The position numbers and the translations under genes were made by a program. From assembly GCA_965262565.1 (NCBI GenBank), contig CBDHFQ010000029.1, forward strand, positions 419,674 through 483,673: a stretch of DNA of 64,000 nt. The letters are read 5' to 3'. Of the stretch, positions 28,534 to 36,736 are shown piece by piece; position 1 is the first letter of the stretch, and every line of letters starts with the position of its first letter. This DNA is from CBDHFQ01 sp965262565 (GTDB lineage Bacteria; Bacteroidota; Bacteroidia; J057). The notes under the pieces were generated by a model. That model saw only the letters and a program-made list of their open reading frames with translations. It was not told the DNA's origin and did not search any database.

Positions 28534-29763
28534 ATGTCAATATCGAAATATATATGTCCCTACTGTCTCCTTGTTGGAATGGTAGGGATTATCTTTTTTC
28601 ATATTTCCTTTGCCAGCGATCTCCCCTGCATAAACTTCCCCAAACACTTACCTATGATTCATTCTCAGATCCACATTGGTGGAGATATATATGAGAATTG
28701 TTTTTGGGATGAACATCTTGCTGAGGTAGATACTCCTCCACTGATTTTATCCACCTTACATCTGCCTAATGCTTCACTCAACACAGCAAAAATAAAACAA
28801 TACATTCCTACCATATATAATATCGTCAAAAATGATAAAAGCCTCCTCAAGTTACTACAACAATATTTGGCTATACTAGAGGATACCGATGCGCCTAATA
28901 CCATAGCTGTCGATTATCTGAGAAATAGGTGGATCATTCCTTCGATAGATGCTCACTTAGCACATATGAACGAACTTGAATGGGTGAATCAAGAGCATAT
29001 CCTAGATAGGGAGTTAGCCTCAATGGAAATTCAGACTATTCATGGGGAAAAGATGTATGCTGGATTAGGACCTACCATATTGTCCTGGAAAAGAGATAAA
29101 ACAGACTCTCTATTATTTACTTATTACCAAGTCTTTTCTGATGCACATTCAGAAATCCAAATGAGTCCCCATCCCTTTTCCAGTCTTCTGCCTTATTTAA
29201 ATATGATTAACGTTGGAAAGAAGATGGAAACACACGAACATTCCCTTTACGCTTTTCCATATATTAAAGAGGATTATCTGAATGCGATTCATCTCATTTC
29301 GAATATATATATGGAAAAAAACAGCGATGGCTCATTGGTCCCCACCTTAAAAGCTTCCAGTACCTTTCCTATTACTGTTGACCTTGATGAGATGTATGAT
29401 TATTTGGACAATGAAGAGACCTTTCCCTTTAAAGATGAGATCAAACGAATACTTGCTTTTCCCTCTATTGTTCATGCAGAAACCCAGGATCACACCAGGT
29501 ATCTCATCGCGACCGATCGTGTTAGATCCAGAGAAGAAGGTCAACAAAGAATTTACGAGTATCTGTCTGACCGAAAAGATATTCCTTATGTGTTTGAAGT
29601 GAAAGCAAATCAAACAGAGGAGAATACGGATATATTTGTTGTGTACAGATTTTTTGAAGAGAAGAAATTGGTGGAAGAGGCCTTACAACGGCTAGAGAAA
29701 CAGGGAATCAAACCGGAAGTAGTACCTGTTAGCTTAGTAAAGGGAAACTGGGTAAAGTTGTAG
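28534..29763 (+). CDS. Hypothetical exported protein
   Basis: A 409-residue protein not recognised by family. An N-terminal hydrophobic segment (~8-28) is likely a signal peptide or anchor. The middle (~30-330) is mixed, with no obvious catalytic motif. The last ~55 residues alternate DIFVVYRFF, an acidic/basic helix (EEKKLVEEALQRLEKQG) and a short strand PEVVPVSL, which loosely resembles the beta-alpha-beta layout of SPOR domains; this is a guess. The start is 31 bases after clpX, so it may be transcribed with it. No codon-use anomaly noticed. Confidence 0.75.
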   Translation: MSISKYICPYCLLVGMVGIIFFHISFASDLPCINFPKHLPMIHSQIHIGGDIYENCFWDEHLAEVDTPPLILSTLHLPNASLNTAKIKQYIPTIYNIVKNDKSLLKLLQQYLAILEDTDAPNTIAVDYLRNRWIIPSIDAHLAHMNELEWVNQEHILDRELASMEIQTIHGEKMYAGLGPTILSWKRDKTDSLLFTYYQVFSDAHSEIQMSPHPFSSLLPYLNMINVGKKMETHEHSLYAFPYIKEDYLNAIHLISNIYMEKNSDGSLVPTLKASSTFPITVDLDEMYDYLDNEETFPFKDEIKRILAFPSIVHAETQDHTRYLIATDRVRSREEGQQRIYEYLSDRKDIPYVFEVKANQTEENTDIFVVYRFFEEKKLVEEALQRLEKQGIKPEVVPVSLVKGNWVKL

Positions 29764-29836
29764 TGAAATCGCTAAAGTTGGTAGCTTTTCTTAAAACATT
29801 TCCGGTAAATTAACTGCTAAATTATAGAAAATATCA

Positions 29837-30787
29837 ATGGCTACAGAAGAGCAGCAGGTTCAATACCAACATATGATGCCTCGAAGAATTTTGCTTACCG
29901 GAAGCAACGGTTTGCTGGGGCAGAAAATTGTTAATTTACTATCCAATCGAATGAATGTACAATTGCTTGCTACCTCTAAAGGAGTAAATCGGCATTCATT
30001 ACATGAAGGGTATACCTATCGTACAGCAGATTTACTGGATCAAGAGATTTGGGAATCCATTTTTCAGGAATTTAAGCCTACGGATATTATTCATTCAGCG
30101 GCGTTGACGAATGTGGATTATTGCGAGAAGGAAAAAGAGTTATGTGATCAGGTCAATGTACAGGCTGTAAGTATGTTGTGTGAATTATGTAAGCGTTATG
30201 ATACTCGCATGATGTTTATCTCTACAGATTTCATCTTCGATGGGAATGATGGGCCATATCGGGAAAATGATCTGCCTAATCCCGTAAACTATTATGGCCT
30301 ATCCAAATTAAAAGCAGAGGAGATTATTCAAAGAAGTGGGGTATCCTATGCTATCCTGCGAACTATTTTGCTATATGGGATCACTAGTGGGATGTCAAGG
30401 GGAAATATCGTCTTATGGGCGAAGAAGTCCCTGGAAGAAGGGAAGAATTTACGAATTGTCAATGACCAGATAAGATGTCCTACCCTGGCGGAAGATTTAG
30501 CTTCAGCGACTGTTTCCTGCCTGATGAAAAATGCTGAAGGCATTTTTCATATTTCCGGGCCGGAGATGTTATCCATGGTTGAGCTAGTGAAGAAAGTAGC
30601 CAACTTTTGGAAGTTAGATGATTCACTGATAAGCGAGATTAATAGTAATGAGCTCGATCAGCTAGCGAAAAGGCCTCCGAAAACAGGGTTTGTACTACTA
30701 AAAGCTCAGACAGAATTAAATTTTAAGCCACACAATTTGAAAAAAGGATTTTTAATGTTAGATAGGCAATTAAGGGAAATTGTGTAG
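29837..30787 (+). CDS. RmlD-like NAD(P)-dependent sugar-nucleotide reductase (SDR)
   Basis: A 316-residue extended SDR of the dTDP-4-dehydrorhamnose reductase type. The cofactor loop is TGSNGLLGQK (21-30), STDFIFDG is the RmlD-type segment, and the catalytic pair is Tyr153/Lys157 in YYGLSKLKAEE. RmlD reduces a 4-keto sugar to dTDP-L-rhamnose, but other rmlABC genes are absent here, and methionine-adenosyltransferase beta-like homologues share the fold. So the substrate is uncertain. Confidence 0.82.
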   Translation: MATEEQQVQYQHMMPRRILLTGSNGLLGQKIVNLLSNRMNVQLLATSKGVNRHSLHEGYTYRTADLLDQEIWESIFQEFKPTDIIHSAALTNVDYCEKEKELCDQVNVQAVSMLCELCKRYDTRMMFISTDFIFDGNDGPYRENDLPNPVNYYGLSKLKAEEIIQRSGVSYAILRTILLYGITSGMSRGNIVLWAKKSLEEGKNLRIVNDQIRCPTLAEDLASATVSCLMKNAEGIFHISGPEMLSMVELVKKVANFWKLDDSLISEINSNELDQLAKRPPKTGFVLLKAQTELNFKPHNLKKGFLMLDRQLREIV

Positions 30788-30884
30788 CGATGATAGGCGC
30801 TCTTTTTAAAAAACCATTTTACCTTTAGAAGGATGAAGGAATCATATTGATCACCTCATCCACAATTAATAAATTCTTTTTTTC

Positions 30885-33362
30885 ATGGACAATACCTCAC
30901 AACCCCTCTACACATATAGATGTGGAGAAAAAATTATGCTGGAGAGAAGGACAGATCAGTTCGTCGTACGTTCCCTCCCTAAAAGATTACCTGAAAGGCT
31001 ACAACCTAATGCTGAACAAATGTCTTCCATGTCGACCAGAGTAACGGTCAATCCTGATGAATTGCACAATGAAATGGAAGAGGCCAGAAAGATGGGGCCT
31101 ACCCAATTTGCATATCAACAAGCAGGAACAGATGAAGAGTTTTTAATGACAGACAGGATTATCGTCACTTTTCACCATGCAATAAGTATAGAGGATTTGG
31201 GGAAATTTGCTGGTGAGCATGGATTCGAAATTCTTCATCAGTTTAGCGATTCGAGTTTTTTGTTTCGTTTGATGGGAGAGGATGCTAATAATCCGGTGGG
31301 AAAATTGGTGGAATTGATGGAAACTGAAAATGAAGTAGCGAATGTAGAACACGATTTGAATTACAGAGCTGTAAAATATATCAATCTTCCTAGGGATACT
31401 TCCTATTTACAGCAATGGCATTTACATACACGCAATTCTAGTTCCGAATTTGATCCAAGATCCTCTTCTAATTGTGAAGCTGCCTGGCAATTCTTAGATA
31501 GCTTTGGGGATTCCGAAGTAGTTATCGGTTTTTCGGATGATGGATGCCAATTAGATCATCCAGACTTTGATTCAGGAAGTAAGTTTGGTGGTTGGGCTTA
31601 TTTTCAGGGATTAAATTTGCGTAAAATGGGAGATCCCGGTGCCAGGCCGGAAAATATGTATCAGGATGGTTCTGATCATGGTACTTCCGTAGCAGGTGTG
31701 ATCGGTGCAGAAAATGATGGAATCATGACAGTAGGCGCAGCGCCTGGATGTAAGATAATCCCAATTAAGTGGGAATCCGAAGGCCCAAGCTTATTTATCA
31801 GCGACACAAAATTACTCATAGCACTTGAATATATAGCTGATAAGGTAGATGTGTTTTCCAATTCCTGGGGAGTAGTGCCTATTGCAAGGTTTTCTCAGAA
31901 TGTAATAGATAAAATCAATACTTTATCGCGTTCGGGAGGAAGAAGAAATAAGGGAATTGTATTCTTGTGGGCTGCTGGAAATGAGAATTGCCCCATTGAG
32001 CATAGCTCCAATCAGGATATTCCTTATACTAGTGGATGGCAATTTTTCAATGGAGCATGGAATTGGGTGGGAGTGAGGACGAGTAGAACCTTTGAAAATA
32101 ATTTATCTTCCCTTCCTGGTGTGCTTCATATAGGAGCGCTAGCTTCTACCGCCCAAAGAAGTCATTATTCAAATTATGGGACAAATGTAGAGTTGTGTGC
32201 TCCCAGCAGTAATAGTCATGCATACTTTCGGTTGAATTTGAAGGGATTAGGAATAGTTACAGCTACGGGTTTTGGGAATCAAATTACTGATCAATTTGGC
32301 GGAACTTCTAGTGCGACACCTTTAGTGGCTGGTATCATTGGATTAGCATTGACAGCAAATCCCAACTTAAGTGCAACGGAAATTATCGCACTATTGAAAG
32401 AAACTGCTTCGAAGGATTTGAATATGACGCCTTATCCCAAAACGCCTTCTGCCAGATTTGATCCAGATCCTGGCTGGGATGTATCTCCTGTGAGTCCATT
32501 TGATTCAGGAGAATTTCAGGAAGTAGGATCACCCCACGGATCTTGGAGTCCTTGGTTTGGTTTTGGAAAAGTTGATGCGTTAGCATTGGTTCAAAATGCA
32601 AGAGGTAGTGATGAAGTAAAGCTTTCCTTTGTAAAAGATGCAAACGCTCCTATTCCCGACGCGGACTTGTCAGGTATTCTCAGCCGATTAAATGTAGATA
32701 AAACTGGCATGGTACAGAATCTCAGGGTGCAGCTTGAAATTCGTCATACATATATAGGGGATCTTACTGTAGCGCTTTCCGGACCTCAGGGAGATAAGGT
32801 TATCTTACATAATAGAGAGGGAAAGTCTCAGGATGATATCAGGAAAAAATATGACCTTTCGAGTACACCCGGATTAAGAGTATTCCAGGGGAAAGAAATG
32901 GGTGGAGTTTGGACACTGGAAGTGGTAGATCATGCCCCTCAGGACAGAGGAACTTTATTGAAATGGGGGTTGGAGTTTGATTCTCATCAAGATACTGCCA
33001 TTAGTGTTTCATCTATGCCTGGAATAAAAATTCCAGACAGAAATACGGAAGGAGTCAGAGATACTTTATTTGTGTCAGAATCAAGAACGATCCAAAATGT
33101 AGAAGTGGATTTGGACATTACTCATCCCTGGGTAGGTGATCTTAAAATAGAACTTAAATGCCCTGATGGAGTCGTGGTTACCTTGCATGATCGTTCAGGA
33201 GGGAGCTCCGATGATATTAGAAGAAAATTTACCTCTTCCGAAGCTCCTGCTTTGTCTCAACTAAAAGGAAAAGCAAGCATGGGAAATTGGGAGCTGTATG
33301 TGGCAGACTTTCAATTTAGAGATACAGGAAAACTGAATAAGTGGACCTTAAAAATTATTTAA
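30885..33362 (+). CDS. Kexin-like S8 serine protease with two P domains and no visible signal peptide
   Basis: An 825-residue subtilase. The first ~165 residues hold a propeptide-like region. Catalytic residues: Asp ~217 (GFSDDGCQLDHPDF), His ~264 (SDHGTSVAG), Asn in WAAGNEN and Ser ~474 (GGTSSATPLVAG). Two tandem proprotein-convertase P domains follow (~590-700 and ~705-825), each with the [YW][IV]GDL and DDIR[KR]K signatures and an ending such as GTLLKWGLEF. P domains usually stabilise the catalytic core in kexins. There is no N-terminal hydrophobic segment or T9SS tail, so localisation is unclear. It stands alone and ends convergent with the M14 gene. Confidence 0.9.
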   Translation: MDNTSQPLYTYRCGEKIMLERRTDQFVVRSLPKRLPERLQPNAEQMSSMSTRVTVNPDELHNEMEEARKMGPTQFAYQQAGTDEEFLMTDRIIVTFHHAISIEDLGKFAGEHGFEILHQFSDSSFLFRLMGEDANNPVGKLVELMETENEVANVEHDLNYRAVKYINLPRDTSYLQQWHLHTRNSSSEFDPRSSSNCEAAWQFLDSFGDSEVVIGFSDDGCQLDHPDFDSGSKFGGWAYFQGLNLRKMGDPGARPENMYQDGSDHGTSVAGVIGAENDGIMTVGAAPGCKIIPIKWESEGPSLFISDTKLLIALEYIADKVDVFSNSWGVVPIARFSQNVIDKINTLSRSGGRRNKGIVFLWAAGNENCPIEHSSNQDIPYTSGWQFFNGAWNWVGVRTSRTFENNLSSLPGVLHIGALASTAQRSHYSNYGTNVELCAPSSNSHAYFRLNLKGLGIVTATGFGNQITDQFGGTSSATPLVAGIIGLALTANPNLSATEIIALLKETASKDLNMTPYPKTPSARFDPDPGWDVSPVSPFDSGEFQEVGSPHGSWSPWFGFGKVDALALVQNARGSDEVKLSFVKDANAPIPDADLSGILSRLNVDKTGMVQNLRVQLEIRHTYIGDLTVALSGPQGDKVILHNREGKSQDDIRKKYDLSSTPGLRVFQGKEMGGVWTLEVVDHAPQDRGTLLKWGLEFDSHQDTAISVSSMPGIKIPDRNTEGVRDTLFVSESRTIQNVEVDLDITHPWVGDLKIELKCPDGVVVTLHDRSGGSSDDIRRKFTSSEAPALSQLKGKASMGNWELYVADFQFRDTGKLNKWTLKII

Positions 33363-33378
33363 CAATTTTCCTTAACAT

Positions 33379-33423
33379 ATATTCCTTGTGATCATTGGCA
33401 CCACCAATAATTACAAGGAATAT
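33379..33423. terminator. Nested hairpin between two convergent genes (bidirectional terminator candidate)
   Basis: ATATTCCTTGT (33379-33389) and ACAAGGAATAT (33413-33423) form a perfect 11-bp outer stem. Inside, ATTGG (33394-33398) and CCAAT (33404-33408) form a second stem with a 5-base loop. It lies between the stop codons of the kexin-like gene and the M14 gene and includes the first base of the latter's stop codon region. There is no long T run on either side. Confidence 0.55.
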
Positions 33424-34895
33424 TATGGGGTAAAATGGAGTCCATTTTCTATAGATATCTCTCTGGTAAGATGATCGAAAATGAATCCATTAACAACGCT
33501 GTATTTAATTTTTCCATCACCTTTCAATAAAAAATTAGGATTAACGTAAAGTCCTAAATCAAACGTAGGATCTTCTTTTCCAGGAGATATCAGATTTAAA
33601 GGGTAGGGAGAATAGCTGGAATTCAGTGGTTCTTCTAATCTGATATAAGTGTAACCACCCAACAATAGCTCTGTAAAATTTAAGCTAGAAAGGAAGCCTA
33701 GGGTTGATTTTTTGGGCTGATAAATTTTTCCCTGATGGATAGTTAATCCCTCTGCTTGCAATTCTTGGTAGCCAGCCGAGGTAGAGAGATCTCCTATATA
33801 ATTGATATTTCCTCTCAGATAGGTCTTTCCGGATGAATCTGGGCTAATTTCCGAATAGTTGATCCCTAAATCTACGGTATAGGGCCGATCATTTACTTCC
33901 CATTGGGCTGACCTAATAATTAAATCGTAAAGCCGTCTATTATTAAATGGTAATTGTTGGTAAAGTTCAGTAGATACCGTGGAATACGAGTTTGATGCTA
34001 TGACTTGAAAAGAGGTTAGCAGGGCAAGGAAATTTAATTTTCTGATAAATTGCTTTTCTCTGTCGCCTGGAAATCCTCCGGATTCTATTAAAATAGTACT
34101 AGTTCCCCAGCCTTGTATTCTATCTCCAAAAGCTCTTGGTTCATATGTATCATTGTATTTTGCTATATATCCGGGAATATGATGTTGTAAAGTGTCTACT
34201 AGAATGGAAATTAGCTTCATCGCATTTTCCCGAACCTCATTGGTAGATTTTTCCTCATCATATGCGGGAGCTAGAAAAGAAATAGTAGCTGGTTTATCAC
34301 TTTGGCCCACTGCATAATACCTTCCCTGATCGTGTAAATTAAAACCAAATTCTGGTTCAAGTTCATCCCTTAATCTTTTTAGGATCTGGGATTCAGGGCT
34401 TTGAAGTCGTTGGGCATCTCTATTTATATCTATCCCCAAGGCATTTTGACGCTTGTATACTTCCGCACCATCGGGATTGAGCATTGGAATAAAGTGAAGG
34501 CTCACCTTGTTCAGCAGTTCGTCTTTCCAATCATCAAATTGACCTTTGGTAGTGAAAAGAAGCAGTAAATCCATAAGCGCCATGGTAGCAGTCGATTCAT
34601 TACCATGCATTTGGGACCAGGCGAGAATATGAATGGGACCGTTTCCTATAGTAATGTGATAAATCTCTCGATTTTCTAATGACTTACCTGCCAGACTTAT
34701 ATCTATTTCAGGAGTTGTTGGTAATTCAAAGATAAATTCCTGCAGTTGTTTTTGAGTAAAGCGCTTATGAGTGAAAGTAGAAACTTTGAAATCATCATAG
34801 GCATTAAAAATATCATGAACCGGTTGAGCTACTTGAGAAAAAGCACTGACAGACATAATGCTCAAGATATAAAGGAAACAACATATGTTTTTCAT
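33423..34895 (-). CDS. M14 family zinc carboxypeptidase, exported
   Basis: A 490-residue protein with a signal peptide (~1-20, ending AFSQ). The zinc ligands are His97 and Glu100 (HGNES) and His188 (NLHDQ). The substrate-binding pair is in DINRD (Asn158, Arg159) and the general base is Glu271 (LIESGGFPGD). The peptidase part is 60-300. A C-terminal beta-rich region (~330-490) of unknown role follows. M14 enzymes of this type trim C-terminal residues of peptides or murein fragments. It follows the NlpC/P60 gene by 8 bases, so a shared role in cell-wall peptide processing is plausible. Confidence 0.9.
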   Translation of the reverse strand: MKNICCFLYILSIMSVSAFSQVAQPVHDIFNAYDDFKVSTFTHKRFTQKQLQEFIFELPTTPEIDISLAGKSLENREIYHITIGNGPIHILAWSQMHGNESTATMALMDLLLLFTTKGQFDDWKDELLNKVSLHFIPMLNPDGAEVYKRQNALGIDINRDAQRLQSPESQILKRLRDELEPEFGFNLHDQGRYYAVGQSDKPATISFLAPAYDEEKSTNEVRENAMKLISILVDTLQHHIPGYIAKYNDTYEPRAFGDRIQGWGTSTILIESGGFPGDREKQFIRKLNFLALLTSFQVIASNSYSTVSTELYQQLPFNNRRLYDLIIRSAQWEVNDRPYTVDLGINYSEISPDSSGKTYLRGNINYIGDLSTSAGYQELQAEGLTIHQGKIYQPKKSTLGFLSSLNFTELLLGGYTYIRLEEPLNSSYSPYPLNLISPGKEDPTFDLGLYVNPNFLLKGDGKIKYSVVNGFIFDHLTREISIENGLHFTP

Positions 34896-34903
34896 AATAT
34901 AGA

Positions 34904-36097
34904 TTAAAGCGGGTGATAAGATGCCAACGGCTGGACATTTTTCATAGGTTCGGATAGAATGCGCTTAGTTCTTAGATATCTTTTAATGTTTTTTTCATCG
35001 TACAAAGGAGAATCAGAATTCACACTACTAATTCTAACTCTTCCTGATGCGTGAATGAATTGATCGTTGCCAATCCACATACCTACATGTGTAACTCTTT
35101 CAGAAGTGGAATCTGAGGCAGCTTTACCAAAAAACAACAGATCTCCTACTTTCAATTGGTCAAATTTCTGCTGATCGTCCACTAATTCTCCGCTGTGAAC
35201 TTGTTGAGATGCATCTCTGGGGAGAATCATTCCATGTAAATAGTAGACAGTTTTGGTAAAACCACTGCAATCCATTCCTTTAGAAGAAGTTCCTCCCCAT
35301 AAATAAGGGAATCCTAGCAGGCGATGAGATACATTAATAAAGGATTGGGGAGATAGATCAATATGTTGAATCCAATTAGCATATGTTTCAGCTTCGTCTA
35401 TAGATACAAATGCGTTTCTTCCATCAGGGAAAACTACTTCGTAATATCGATCGGCTATACGTTCCAGTTGTAGCATATTTCCCAGGGCTAAATCTGCTAC
35501 GACTGGCGCTTCGGGTGAAGGTGATTGCCTGGCATAGCCGAATATTTCCGTATACAAGATCTTAGGTTTCTGCTGAGATTGGGATAAAGCTTCTTTATTC
35601 ATTCTAACTATTCCTCCGTGATCTACCCAGGCAATATATTGATCGGGAGATTGTACAAGATAGAAATCGCCTTCTTGCTTTAATACTTTTAATGGCATTC
35701 CAAGTAATGCTTGAGTCGCCAGCTCTGCTGAATGTTTTGGATGAGATCTCAAATTAGCAACGGAATTATTGACTAAAGCATATATATTAGAGCCTAAGGA
35801 AGTGTCTGGTAGAATAGCGATAGCATTTTCTATCACTATTCCTCTGCTGGTTAAAGAATCTTCTAGTAGTTTTTGGGCCTCAGGTAAATTTGTTTCTCCT
35901 TTTAGGGTGAGTTTTTCGTTTTCTACGACTGCAGAAATATCAAAGATGCCTACTCGTTTATCTGGAGCATAAGTATCCTTGAAATGTGCGATGACAGGTT
36001 CTATGAGAATGATTCTTGGATCTGTTCCTGGATAATCACAAGAAGAAATCAAAATGATAAAACAGATCAGAATACCTATGTGATTTGAGAATCTCAT
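34904..36097 (-). CDS. NlpC/P60 cysteine peptidase lipoprotein with SH3-like region
   Basis: A 397-residue lipoprotein. The lipobox is LISSC with Cys20. Residues ~30-100 are an N-terminal alpha/beta region, ~105-235 two bacterial SH3-like segments, and ~250-380 the NlpC/P60 domain with Cys277 (MDCSGF), His337 (THVGMW) and a third catalytic position His349 (FIHASG). Such enzymes cleave gamma-D-Glu-diaminoacid bonds in murein peptides. First in a two-gene unit with the M14 peptidase. A promoter match lies about 180 bases upstream. Confidence 0.9.
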   Translation of the reverse strand: MRFSNHIGILICFIILISSCDYPGTDPRIILIEPVIAHFKDTYAPDKRVGIFDISAVVENEKLTLKGETNLPEAQKLLEDSLTSRGIVIENAIAILPDTSLGSNIYALVNNSVANLRSHPKHSAELATQALLGMPLKVLKQEGDFYLVQSPDQYIAWVDHGGIVRMNKEALSQSQQKPKILYTEIFGYARQSPSPEAPVVADLALGNMLQLERIADRYYEVVFPDGRNAFVSIDEAETYANWIQHIDLSPQSFINVSHRLLGFPYLWGGTSSKGMDCSGFTKTVYYLHGMILPRDASQQVHSGELVDDQQKFDQLKVGDLLFFGKAASDSTSERVTHVGMWIGNDQFIHASGRVRISSVNSDSPLYDEKNIKRYLRTKRILSEPMKNVQPLASYHPL

Positions 36098-36274
36098 TTT
36101 GGAGAATGATTAATGAAATGTTTGGGTGATGTTGATATAAAATTTGATCAATCTTTTAAAAAATAAACCATAAAAAATATCGATGAATAAGATAAATAGA
36201 ATTGAGGACATTCCGCAAAACTTATTCAGGTAGAGAGGACCATTCAAAATAATTCAACGGATAGATAAATATTT

Positions 36275-36307
36275 CAAAGGTAAGATTAAAAAACCCTCCA
36301 TGCTCAA
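36275..36307 (-). promoter_or_regulatory. Candidate promoter for the NlpC/P60-M14 unit
   Basis: On the minus strand, TTG (complement of CAA at 36305-36307) and TACCTTTG (complement of CAAAGGTA at 36275-36282) are 22 bases apart. The -7 box matches TAnnTTTG. The start would be near 36268, giving a leader of about 170 bases. Confidence 0.35.
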
Positions 36308-36323
36308 TGATTGAGAAAGAGGG
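36288..36323 (-). terminator. Minus-strand hairpin with U run upstream of the NlpC/P60 gene
   Basis: CCCTC (36294-36298) pairs with GAGGG (36319-36323) and inner CTCAA/TTGAG with a tga loop. On the minus strand it is followed by about six U. It has no upstream minus-strand gene to terminate, and it overlaps the -33 region of the promoter candidate. Confidence 0.4.
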
Positions 36324-36660
36324 CTCGCAAGTATATTAAGGCACAGAAACGCAATAGGAAATTGCGGAAATACTACCTAAAATGCAAATTTCTATTTAAA
36401 TAGTTTTTAGTGCGATAATATAAAAGGTAAGAATCGGGAAATACTTTTTAGATAAAATGCTGTTGAATCATTATTTTATGAGTAAACGTTCAATTGTTAT
36501 CGGTAAGATTTTTTATTTTGAAATGAAATATATTTTTATTGAATGATCAATTAAAATATCGTTGTATTATCTCTTTGCCTACAGAAGTTTCCTCAGTACA
36601 TTTTAAGAGGAAAGCAGTGTTTTATAGCTTCACTTTCCTTTTTAAACTGGAGGGATTAGT

Positions 36661-36693
36661 TTTTTTGAAGACATGGAAAAAGTTCTATCTTTA
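36661..36693 (+). promoter_or_regulatory. Candidate promoter for the metallophosphoesterase gene
   Basis: TTTTTTG (36661-36667) and TATCTTTA (36686-36693) are 18 bases apart. The -7 element differs from TAnnTTTG only in its last base. The start would be about 37 bases before the ATG at 36737. Confidence 0.3.
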
Positions 36694-36736
36694 GCCTATT
36701 ATCTAAGATCAACTAGCAATTTCCACATATCATCCT

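Larger units (their letters stand above)
36098..36736. other. 639-base divergent intergenic region with two hairpins and promoter candidates
   Basis: No coding frame of note. It holds a minus-strand hairpin with U run (36288-36323), a second hairpin CGCAAT/ATTGCG (about 36350-36366), a minus-strand promoter match near 36275-36307 and a plus-strand promoter match near 36661-36693. The remainder is AT-rich and I see nothing else in it. Confidence 0.5.
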
